A stretch of 64,000 bases of DNA from Streptomyces phaeochromogenes. Its GTDB lineage: Bacteria; Actinomycetota; Actinomycetes; Streptomycetales; Streptomycetaceae. The notes under the pieces are model-generated. The model did not search any database, had not been told where the DNA came from, and saw nothing but the letters and a program-made list of their open reading frames with translations. A program made the translations under genes and the position numbers. The DNA is taken from assembly GCF_001418655.1 (NCBI RefSeq), contig NZ_LIQZ01000022.1:1-64000 (forward strand), read 5' to 3'. This document shows, one piece after another, positions 47,906 through 55,318 of the stretch. How positions within the stretch are numbered: position 1 is the first letter of the stretch; each line of letters begins with the position of its first letter.

Positions 47906-49255
47906 ATGGACTTCGGCAGCGTTGATGTACGCGACACGTGTGACGACGTAGAGGGAGCGGGCCGGGCGACGGCCGGGGATACGACGGGCGGGAAGGGGGA
48001 GGCGGCCAGGGAGGCGGCTCTCGGGGCGGAGGGGAACGGCGTGCGGGGCCCGGCCACCGGCGGTGTGCGGCGCCTGGCCACCGAAGGGCTGCCGGGCCCG
48101 GTCGCCGAAGGCTCGCGGGGCCTGGTCGCCGGAGGTTTGCGCGCGCTGGCCACCGAGGCCGTGCACGCCGGGCGGGACGATCTCGCCCGGCAGGGGCTGC
48201 ACGCCGTACCGATCGATCTGTCCACGACCTATCCGTCGTACGACAGCCGGGGCGAGGCGGCCCGTATCGACGCGTTCGCCACGGACGGGGCCGAGCCGGA
48301 GGGCCCGCCGGTCTACGGACGCCTCGGCAACCCGACCGTCGCCCGCTTCGAGACCGCCCTCGCCCGTCTGGAGGGCACCGAGAGCGCCGTCGCGTTCGCG
48401 AGCGGCATGGCCGCGCTGAGCGCCGTGCTGCTCGTACGGAACGCCATGGGCCTGCGCCATGTCGTGGCCGTACGCCCCCTGTACGGATGCAGCGACCACC
48501 TGCTGACGGCCGGGCTGCTCGGGTCCGAGGTGACGTGGGTCGACCCGGCGGGCATCGCGGACGCCCTGCGGCCGGACACCGGTCTCGTACTGGTCGAGTC
48601 GCCCGCCAACCCGACGCTCGCCGAACTCGATCTGCGGGCGATCGCCCACGCCTGCGGAAGCGTTCCGCTGCTCGCCGACAACACCTTCGCCACGCCGGTG
48701 CTGCAACGCCCCGCCGGACAGGGCGCGCGGCTCGTGCTGCACAGCGCCACCAAGTACCTGGGCGGGCACGGTGACGTGATGGCGGGGGTGGTGGCCTGCG
48801 ACGAGGAGTTCGCCGGGCGACTTCGGCAGGTCCGGTTCGCCACGGGGGGTGTGCTGCATCCGCTCGCCGGCTATCTGCTGCTGCGCGGGCTGTCGACCCT
48901 GCCCGTACGCGTGCGGGCCGCCTCCTCGAACGCCGCCGAACTGGTCCGGCGCCTCGCCGCCGACCCGCGTGTCGCCCGGGTCCACTATCCGCGGCTCGGC
49001 GGCGCGATGATCGCCTTCGAGATCCACGGCGATCCGCACGAGGTGATAGCCGCCGTCCGCCTCATCACCCCGGCGGTGAGCCTCGGCAGCGTCGACACGC
49101 TGATCCAGCATCCGGCCTCGATCAGCCACCGCATCGTGGACGCGGAGGACCGGCGCCACAGCGGGGTGAGCGACCGGCTGCTGCGGCTGTCGGTGGGCCT
49201 GGAGGACGTGGACGATCTTTGGCGGGATCTGGACGGGGCGTTGGGCCGCGGGTGA
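47906..49255 (+). CDS. Cys/Met-metabolism PLP enzyme (methionine gamma-lyase-like)
   Basis: 449 residues. The catalytic part begins near residue 80 (AVHAGRDDLARQGLHAVPID) and has PVYGRLGNPTVARFETALA, FASGMAALSAVLLV, LVESPANPTLAELDL, LLADNTFATPVLQRP and the PLP lysine K283 in HSATKYLGGHGDVMAG. The end, LGSVDTLIQHPASISH and RLSVGLEDVDDLWRDLD, is typical of the family. The reaction may be gamma-lysis of methionine or homocysteine, or cystathionine gamma-lysis or synthesis. The N-terminal 85 residues are extra: a lead followed by five tandem 8-residue repeats. ATG 47906 follows the dyad. Confidence 0.85.
   Translation: MDFGSVDVRDTCDDVEGAGRATAGDTTGGKGEAAREAALGAEGNGVRGPATGGVRRLATEGLPGPVAEGSRGLVAGGLRALATEAVHAGRDDLARQGLHAVPIDLSTTYPSYDSRGEAARIDAFATDGAEPEGPPVYGRLGNPTVARFETALARLEGTESAVAFASGMAALSAVLLVRNAMGLRHVVAVRPLYGCSDHLLTAGLLGSEVTWVDPAGIADALRPDTGLVLVESPANPTLAELDLRAIAHACGSVPLLADNTFATPVLQRPAGQGARLVLHSATKYLGGHGDVMAGVVACDEEFAGRLRQVRFATGGVLHPLAGYLLLRGLSTLPVRVRAASSNAAELVRRLAADPRVARVHYPRLGGAMIAFEIHGDPHEVIAAVRLITPAVSLGSVDTLIQHPASISHRIVDAEDRRHSGVSDRLLRLSVGLEDVDDLWRDLDGALGRG
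48041..48160 (+). repeat. Five exact 24-bp coding units (8-residue repeats)
   Basis: Encodes VRGPATGG, VRRLATEG, LPGPVAEG, SRGLVAGG and LRALATEA in frame. The last unit is the conserved beginning of the enzyme core, so the others look like N-terminal duplications of it. Confidence 0.85.
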
Positions 49256-49299
49256 GGGTTCCGGCCGGAACGGCGGCAGTAGCGCGCCAGGGCCGTCGC

Positions 49300-49377
49300 G
49301 TGCCGAGCTGCGGAGTGTCCAGCTGTGGCGTGCCGAGCCGCAGCGTGTCCAACTGTGGCTGGCCGAGTTGCGGTGGG
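49300..49377. repeat. 30-bp tandem repeat, 2.6 copies
   Basis: Unit 1 (49300-49329) and unit 2 (49330-49359) agree at 26 of 30 positions; a partial third unit follows. Typical start GTGCCGAGCTGCGGAGTGTC. It lies between the convergent gamma-lyase and ACT-GNAT genes. Confidence 0.85.
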
Positions 49378-49382
49378 ACGGG

Positions 49383-49413
49383 CTGACGAAGAGGTCGCCC
49401 GCCTCTTCGTCAG
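49383..49413. terminator. Bidirectional terminator between convergent genes
   Basis: CTGACGAAGAGG, TCGCCCG loop, CCTCTTCGTCAG: a perfect 12-bp stem that includes the stop codon of the leftward gene (49410-49412). GGG/CCC flanks could extend it past a bulged T. Confidence 0.8.
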
Positions 49414-50870
49414 TCCCGCACGGAGTGCTCCGGCTGGTGCTGCTGGGCCTCGTCGTACGACAGCCGCGAACTCACCGCTGCCGCGTCGAGGCGGGCCGTG
49501 ATGACGAGCGTGCCTTCCTCGATCTGGTAGTCGAGGGGGAGGTCGAGGCCGCGCATTGCGGCGACCATGCCGGTGTTGGACGACTGCGTGACGGCGTACA
49601 CGCTTTCGCAGCCCGCCTCGACGGCCATCGCCACCAGCCGGCCGAGCAGTTCGCCGCCGATACCGCGCCGCTGCCAGTCGTCCTCGACGAGCAGCGCGAT
49701 CTCCGTCTCGTCGCCGTCCCAGAGGAGATGCCCGAGCCCGACGATCCGTCCCGACGCGGTCTGCACGGCGAGGGTGCGCCCGAAACGGGGGCTGAGCAGG
49801 TGGTTGAGGTACTTGTCCGCGTCGCCGACGGGCCCGTGATAGCGCATGCTCAGCGTGCGCGGCGAGCACCGCTCGTGCATGGCCTTCGCGGCGTCGACGT
49901 CACCGGCGTCGGCGCGGCGCACGGTGATGTCGTTGCCCTGCGGGAGTGTGAGGACGTCCTTGCTGTGGGGGATGCGCGGACCCAGCCGGGCGTCCAGCTC
50001 GACCAGTGCCCGGGCTCGCGCGAACTCGGTGGGCGTGAACGGCAGATACGGCCGCTCCACAGTGATCACTCCGCCTTCCGGGGCACGCAGCCGCATCACA
50101 GTGTCCTCAAGTGCCCCTTCGACGGGCGCCGCTTCGTCCGCGCGATCACCGCGCAGCGACCCGGCGGGCAGCGACCGGATCGTGCAACGCCCCAGCAACT
50201 GCCGCAGCGCCAATGGTAGTTCGGCCGCGTCCAGGGCCGTGCGCGTGGCCAGGCCCAGTACCCGGGTGGGCGCGTCCACCAGGTCGTGGGCGTCGGCCCG
50301 CTCGATCCAGGTGCCGGCGCCGCCCGCGTGCGACACCGCCCGGATGATGTCGGCGGCCGAGACCTGTGCGGGAACCCGCAGCAGGAACTCGTCCACGGTG
50401 CCCTCGGTCAGCGGATGCGTCTGCAGGCTGAGGATGTCGACCTGCTGCCCCGCCAGCGCCGCGCACAGGGACGCCAGCGATCCCGGCTCGTCCCGAACGG
50501 TGGTCCGCATCCGCCACAGCACGGTCTCCCCGGCGACGGCGACGCCGACGGCCTCGGGTGCGGTCGCGTCCGCTTCGGACGTCCCGGCGGTCCGCACGGT
50601 GGCGGTCGGCCGGGAGCCGGTATCGCCTGCCGGAGGGGCATGGCCGTGGCGGTGTGACCACCATGTGTGGAATCCCGCCGTGGCGACCAGCACGACCGCC
50701 GAGATCAGGAGGAGGGTGGGGCCGTCGGGGCCGTGCCCGATGAGGTTAGCCACGGCGTCGGCCACCGCCACCGCCGTGAACAGCGCGGCCAGTTCGACGA
50801 GATCCCGACGCCAGTGGTGGACCGGCCGACCGTTTTTCGCACGCTTCACTTGAGACATGTCTTGAGTCAT
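49410..50870 (-). CDS. Membrane-anchored ACT-GNAT fusion protein
   Basis: 486 residues. The N-terminal part has two hydrophobic segments (about 28-45 and 52-68). An ACT domain follows (about 120-190; TVRDEPGSLASLCAALAGQQVD...), then a linker domain, and a C-terminal GNAT domain (about 315-460) with the acetyl-CoA loop DDWQRRGIGGELLGRL near residue 400. The arrangement suggests acetylation controlled by an amino acid bound to ACT, at the membrane; target unknown. The start is either ATG 50870 or ATG 50858 (MSQVKRAKNG); neither has a good ribosome site. A terminator overlaps the stop. Confidence 0.82.
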   Translation of the reverse strand: MTQDMSQVKRAKNGRPVHHWRRDLVELAALFTAVAVADAVANLIGHGPDGPTLLLISAVVLVATAGFHTWWSHRHGHAPPAGDTGSRPTATVRTAGTSEADATAPEAVGVAVAGETVLWRMRTTVRDEPGSLASLCAALAGQQVDILSLQTHPLTEGTVDEFLLRVPAQVSAADIIRAVSHAGGAGTWIERADAHDLVDAPTRVLGLATRTALDAAELPLALRQLLGRCTIRSLPAGSLRGDRADEAAPVEGALEDTVMRLRAPEGGVITVERPYLPFTPTEFARARALVELDARLGPRIPHSKDVLTLPQGNDITVRRADAGDVDAAKAMHERCSPRTLSMRYHGPVGDADKYLNHLLSPRFGRTLAVQTASGRIVGLGHLLWDGDETEIALLVEDDWQRRGIGGELLGRLVAMAVEAGCESVYAVTQSSNTGMVAAMRGLDLPLDYQIEEGTLVITARLDAAAVSSRLSYDEAQQHQPEHSVRD

Positions 50871-50896
50871 ACAGTCACTGTGAAGGATGGGTGTTG

Positions 50897-50906
50897 CGTG
50901 ATCACG
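50897..50906. promoter_or_regulatory. Palindrome upstream of the ACT-GNAT gene
   Basis: CGTGATCACG, flanked by GTTG and AAC, a near-symmetric dyad 27 bp before the start at 50870, in an AT-rich 96-bp gap. Possible operator; no regulator can be named. Confidence 0.35.
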
Positions 50907-50966
50907 AACGCTTTGTGACTGATCGGTTAAGTGTGCTTCTGTACTCTTTGTTGCATTTTTTACGAC

Positions 50967-53627
50967 TCAGGCGGCCACCCCGTGATCCAGCGTGGCGCGC
51001 AGCCGGCGGGCCTGGGTGACGAGCCGGGACGAGCCGCGCCGGTCCGCCGCCTGTGCGAGATGTGCCATGCAGCCGCGCGCTCCCGTCCGTTCGGCGCATT
51101 CGGCGGCGACGGCCAGCAGCTCCCCGAACCCGCGGGCGGACGCGGCGGCGCCGTCCGTCGCGAGATCCGCGAGCAGCACGGGGAGTGCGGCGCGGAGTAT
51201 CTCCCAGACGGTGGCGTACGCGCCGGTCGTCGCCGCGGTCCGCACGGACTCTGCGAGCCGCAGCGGCTTCACCGCCCCGCGGTGCATCAGCTGGCCCAGA
51301 TCCGCGCCGAGTCCCTCGGCGTCCAGCTGCCCCCGCGCGGCCAGCACCAGCAGCGCGTCCACCGCGCTGAGCCGGTCCTCCGGGTGACGCGCGCCGAGCC
51401 CGTACGCCACACCGAGACGCAGGGCCTCGCCCGCCTGGCCCGGCGCCTCGGCGATCAGCGGCAGTACGGAGGCATCGCCGCGGGTGTCCTCCACCGCGAC
51501 CGAGGAGAGTTCGCGCAGCAGTCGCGCGGTCACCAGCTCCGGCCGCCCGGGCACCACCGCCAGCCAGTGGTGTCGCTCGGTCCGGTCCCAGGAGTGGGCG
51601 CAGTACGCGCGTGCCTCGAAGAGACTCACGGGCCGGCCGAGCCGTCGGAACGCCGGGGGGAACTCTCCCGGCAGCCCGTCGAGTTCGCCGAGGTCGAGCA
51701 GGATGCGGACCCCCGAGGTCCGTCGGCTGCTCCTGGGCATGGACGGGCCGTCGGTGGTGAGCCACAGTGCCAGCCGGTTGCCTTCCGCCGTGCCGAGTGC
51801 CGCTGCCTGTTCGGCGGTTGCTCTGGCCGCCGCGCTGTCGTCGCGCCGCACCCGGAGCAGCGCCTGTGCGAAGTCGGCAGCCCCGGGCCGGGCACCCAGT
51901 CGGCGGTACTCGTCGAGGCGGGCCACCAACTCGTCCGGCTCCAGAAGTCCGGATCCCCAGGTCGGCGCGGCCAGCAGGAACGGCAGCGGGTCGGTGCGCA
52001 GGCGGTGGGCCGCCTCCCACAGACGGGCGTTGAAGGCGGCGGCCGGCGCGCTGTGTACACAGGGGTCAGCGATTGGCCCGTGATCGACGGCCTTGCGCAG
52101 CGTGGCCGTACTCACCTGGCCGGCCAGGGTCGCGAGCACGACCTCCAGACCGCGCGGGTTCTCGCGGAAGTACCCGTCCACCAAGGTGTACTGCGGGCCG
52201 GCGTCGACCCACCACCGTCTCGCGACCACCGGCTCCAGGGCTTCGGCCAGTGCCTCCCGGTCCCGGTACGCATGCCGCACCAGGCCGTCCAGGGTGCGCT
52301 CGAACGTCGCCACGTCACCCCCGGAGGCCAGCAGGGCGCCGACCTCCTCCGCCAGCTCGACCGCGGAGTCCGGCGCGGGCGGGACCCGAGCCGGCTCGGG
52401 CGCGGGCGGGAGCAGCTCCGCATACGGCTCCGGCACCACGTCGGCCCCGTCCAGGCCCAGCGCTTCCGCGGCGCGCACGCGCAGGCCCGGGCTCAACTCC
52501 TCGGCCGCGTCGGCCACTTCGCCCCGCACCCCCGGGGACGCCGCGGCGAGGTGGCGCTCGACCAGCTTCAGCGCGCGTTCCTGCACGTCCGTGTCCTCGT
52601 GTCCGAAGGCCTGGGCCACCGCGGGGAGCAGCTCGGCCACGCTCGACGGGTCGCGCCGGAGCGCCTTCCCGAGGAGTACGAGCTGAGCCCGGACCAGCTT
52701 CTTCTCCGTACGGAAGAGCACACCGCCGGACATCTCCGCGAGCTGCCGGGGTGTCAACTCGCCGTCCAGCGCGAGGGAGCCGAGCACCGACTGGGCGTGC
52801 GAGGCCACCGTGGACGCGGCGTCGGAGGCGAGCGCCAGCCAGTCGGCGGCCCGCTCCCGCTCCTCGTCCCGGGTCAGCTCCAGTGCCGTCAGCAGCCGCA
52901 GGAACACCCGGCAGTCGGACGGCACACCGCCGCGGAGCAGACGGGCCACACAGGCGTCGACCGTGGCCTTCCGGTCGAGGGCGCCTTCGCGGGTGAGCTG
53001 CGCGAGCGCGTTGAACCAGCTGTCCGGGCCGTCACCGAACAGCCAGTCCAGACGGCTCCCGATGTCCGGGATCTCGAAGACGGCGGCGACCAGCTCCGCC
53101 GTGTACGGATCCTGGCGAAGCCGCTGAAGGATGGTGTCACCGCGCTGCCACAGGCTGCCGACCTGCTCGATCCAGCCCACCACGTACGTCTCGCTCGTCG
53201 GCACCGGGCAGCCGGAGAGCCGTACCAGGCCCGACATCAGCTCGTACGGCACCTGGGCGAGCGGCGGGCGCTTCGCGAGTCGGTGCGCCACGTCGCCCAG
53301 CCAGTCGCGCTCCCGGTCTCCCAGCACATGGAGCAGCACTCCGGGCGAGGCCTGGGACCAGCGCAGGTCGGCGGCGGTGAGCCAGGTCGCCGTCCCGGCC
53401 GCGCCCGTGTGGCAGGCGGCCCCGGCCGCGTGCAGCGCGGGATACGCCTTCCTCGACGCGGCGTCCCAGGGCGCGGCCCGCAACTCCTTGCGGAGGTCCT
53501 TCAACGCGGGCAGACAGGCCCGTCGTTCGGCATCCGTCATCCCGTCCAGCAGCCCCGCGGCCTCGCCCATCCGCCCCGCCCGCACAGCCCCCAGCAACGC
53601 TTCACTCGCCGACACCGCACCACTCAT
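50967..53627 (-). CDS. DUF6493-type helical-repeat protein
   Basis: 886 residues, almost entirely helical with HEAT-like features (for example DVQERALKLVERHLAAASPG and DAASTVASHAQSVLGSLALD). No membrane helix, signal peptide or catalytic motif seen. It matches the large proteins usually encoded beside SWIM zinc-finger proteins in actinobacteria (DUF6493 as I recall). Its ATG at 53627 overlaps the SWIM gene stop by 4 nt (ATGA), so the two are co-translated and probably form a complex. Function unknown. Confidence 0.8.
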   Translation of the reverse strand: MSGAVSASEALLGAVRAGRMGEAAGLLDGMTDAERRACLPALKDLRKELRAAPWDAASRKAYPALHAAGAACHTGAAGTATWLTAADLRWSQASPGVLLHVLGDRERDWLGDVAHRLAKRPPLAQVPYELMSGLVRLSGCPVPTSETYVVGWIEQVGSLWQRGDTILQRLRQDPYTAELVAAVFEIPDIGSRLDWLFGDGPDSWFNALAQLTREGALDRKATVDACVARLLRGGVPSDCRVFLRLLTALELTRDEERERAADWLALASDAASTVASHAQSVLGSLALDGELTPRQLAEMSGGVLFRTEKKLVRAQLVLLGKALRRDPSSVAELLPAVAQAFGHEDTDVQERALKLVERHLAAASPGVRGEVADAAEELSPGLRVRAAEALGLDGADVVPEPYAELLPPAPEPARVPPAPDSAVELAEEVGALLASGGDVATFERTLDGLVRHAYRDREALAEALEPVVARRWWVDAGPQYTLVDGYFRENPRGLEVVLATLAGQVSTATLRKAVDHGPIADPCVHSAPAAAFNARLWEAAHRLRTDPLPFLLAAPTWGSGLLEPDELVARLDEYRRLGARPGAADFAQALLRVRRDDSAAARATAEQAAALGTAEGNRLALWLTTDGPSMPRSSRRTSGVRILLDLGELDGLPGEFPPAFRRLGRPVSLFEARAYCAHSWDRTERHHWLAVVPGRPELVTARLLRELSSVAVEDTRGDASVLPLIAEAPGQAGEALRLGVAYGLGARHPEDRLSAVDALLVLAARGQLDAEGLGADLGQLMHRGAVKPLRLAESVRTAATTGAYATVWEILRAALPVLLADLATDGAAASARGFGELLAVAAECAERTGARGCMAHLAQAADRRGSSRLVTQARRLRATLDHGVAA

Positions 53628-55057
53628 CGCGCACCCCCGTCGATCAGAACCTCTGCTTGCGCCTCTGTCTCAACCCGTGCCTCTGTCTGTCCGGCCACCG
53701 ATCCCCGGCGGGCCATCCGCACGGCCAGTGCGTGCTTGCACGGTCCGCGCCCGCCCCGGTACTTGGCCCACCACAGGCAACTGCAGTTCAGCACTCCCGC
53801 GTCGTCGCGCACCCGGTGCGCGTGCCCGTCCTGCGCGGTCACCGTGCCGAGCACGCCGTCCAGGACCACCGCGCCCTCCGCCACGAGCGCCAGGGCGGCC
53901 CGCAGACGTGGGTTGTGCCGCTCCACGCGCCCGGCGTCGTAGGGCAGTTCACGGTGGAAGTAGGCCGCTTCCGCCGTGTCGTACCCCACGCGACCCGAGG
54001 TGCCCAGGCGGACCAAGGCGGCCCGCACGCGCTCGGCCGGTAGGCCCGAGGCGGCGGACAGGTCCCCGACGTCGATCCGGGGCTCCCAGGCGAGGAGCAC
54101 CGAGATCAGCTCCGCGTCCTCGGCGGCCTCGTCGGTGGCCAGCGCGTCCAGGACGCCGCCCTCACCGGAGAATCCCCGCGAAGCCTCCGGGGACAGCGTC
54201 AGCGTGAGCCGCATCCCGGGCAGTACGACCTCCCAGGCACTGGCCGCCGTGGCGGCCCCGGCGAGCGAAGGACCGTACACCCGCAGTGCCGTCGCATGGC
54301 GGAGCACCCTCTGGAGGGCGATCAGGCGCTCCGGGCCCGGCAGGCACACGGCTCCGGTCACCGGCCTGGTCGTGGGCCGCAGACCGCGCCCGGCCGGCAC
54401 GACCCACCCCGCGCTTCCGGAGGCGCCACGCGTCGTGGAACGGGGCAGCGACCGCAGGAACCGCACAGCCTCCGCCGCGGGCAGTTCGGCCCGCAGGTCG
54501 AAGCCGGCCGCTATCACCTGGGCCTCGGCGAACCCTCGCAGCCACCGGTCCGGCAGCGGCACCTTCTTCTCCACGACCGGCCCGTCGAGCGTGGTCACGG
54601 CCATCTCGTCCGGGCCGACGCGCAGGTGCAGCGGATCGTCCGAGCCGATCCTCGACAGGGCCTCCCGCAACGGGTTGTTGACGTCGACGTTCGTCGTGCC
54701 GTGGCCCACCTCGCCGCCGTCCAGGCCCGTGTCCAGCACGTCCAGCCGCGCGTACACCCCACCGCAGCCGGAGAAGGACTCGAAGCGGAGCCGGTCGCCG
54801 TTGCCGGTGACCACCGGGTCCAGCGAAGCGAGCAGCTGCCGCTGGTAGTACCGCGTGCCCGCCACATCGGCCACCGCGAGCAGACCGGCCGAGGCCACCC
54901 GAGGCGACGTCAGGAAGCCCGCGAAGAACCGCGGATGGTCCTCGACACCGCGGGGCGTCGCACCTCGCGAGGTCTCAAGTCCCAGGCGCCGTCCGTCCGG
55001 TGCGGACTCCAGCGCGGAGGGTCGGGTGTAGGCCACGGCCTGCAAAGATCGCGTCAT
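53624..55057 (-). CDS. SWIM zinc-finger protein
   Basis: 477 residues from the ATG at 55057 (MTRSLQAVAYTRPSA). The C-terminal SWIM finger is intact: VLNCSCLWWAKYRGGRGPCKHALAVRMAR read as C-x-C, about 14 residues, C-x-H (about 421-446). The N-terminal 380 residues are family-specific, without a known catalytic motif. SWIM proteins bind DNA or protein. It overlaps the helical-repeat gene. In many genomes this pair comes with a MoxR ATPase and a VWA protein; neither is next to it here. Confidence 0.85.
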   Translation of the reverse strand: MTRSLQAVAYTRPSALESAPDGRRLGLETSRGATPRGVEDHPRFFAGFLTSPRVASAGLLAVADVAGTRYYQRQLLASLDPVVTGNGDRLRFESFSGCGGVYARLDVLDTGLDGGEVGHGTTNVDVNNPLREALSRIGSDDPLHLRVGPDEMAVTTLDGPVVEKKVPLPDRWLRGFAEAQVIAAGFDLRAELPAAEAVRFLRSLPRSTTRGASGSAGWVVPAGRGLRPTTRPVTGAVCLPGPERLIALQRVLRHATALRVYGPSLAGAATAASAWEVVLPGMRLTLTLSPEASRGFSGEGGVLDALATDEAAEDAELISVLLAWEPRIDVGDLSAASGLPAERVRAALVRLGTSGRVGYDTAEAAYFHRELPYDAGRVERHNPRLRAALALVAEGAVVLDGVLGTVTAQDGHAHRVRDDAGVLNCSCLWWAKYRGGRGPCKHALAVRMARRGSVAGQTEARVETEAQAEVLIDGGAR

Positions 55058-55127
55058 GGAAAAACCGTAGAGGCGACCACTGACAATCGGCCCTGACCTG
55101 CGAAGACGCAAGCATTGACCCAACGGC

Positions 55128-55166
55128 CGTGCCGCGCACCGGGGGATGACTCCGGTACGCGGCACG
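55128..55166. terminator. Stem-loop between phoD and the SWIM gene
   Basis: CGTGCCGCG, unpaired C, ACCGG, 9-nt loop, CCGGT, unpaired A, CGCGGCACG: 14 paired positions. It is about 150 nt downstream of the phoD stop and 70 nt upstream of the SWIM start, so it probably ends phoD transcription. Confidence 0.6.
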
Positions 55167-55246
55167 AGGTTCGAGGCTACGGGACCTGCGCCCCGCGCAG
55201 ACGCCAAATCCACCTGCCGACGCGCGCAGACGTGAACTCGGGGCCC

Positions 55247-55318
55247 GCTCGTACGCGGAGCCGGCGACACGCTCGTACGCGGACCCGCCGAACCGCTCGT
55301 CCACGGGCCCGCGAACTA
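55247..55318. repeat. Three tandem 24-bp units at the phoD stop
   Basis: Units at 55247, 55271 and 55295. The first 13 bases, GCTCGTACGCGGA, are identical in units 1 and 2; unit 3 is degenerate (GCTCGTCCACGGG) and includes the phoD stop codon. Confidence 0.8.

Noticed and set aside
50931..53942. 1003-codon open frame on the plus strand opposite the DUF6493 gene
   Set aside because: It is antisense to a well-formed gene pair. It lacks a ribosome site, has low-complexity Arg/Gly/His-rich sequence and no domain; high GC content leaves such antisense frames open.
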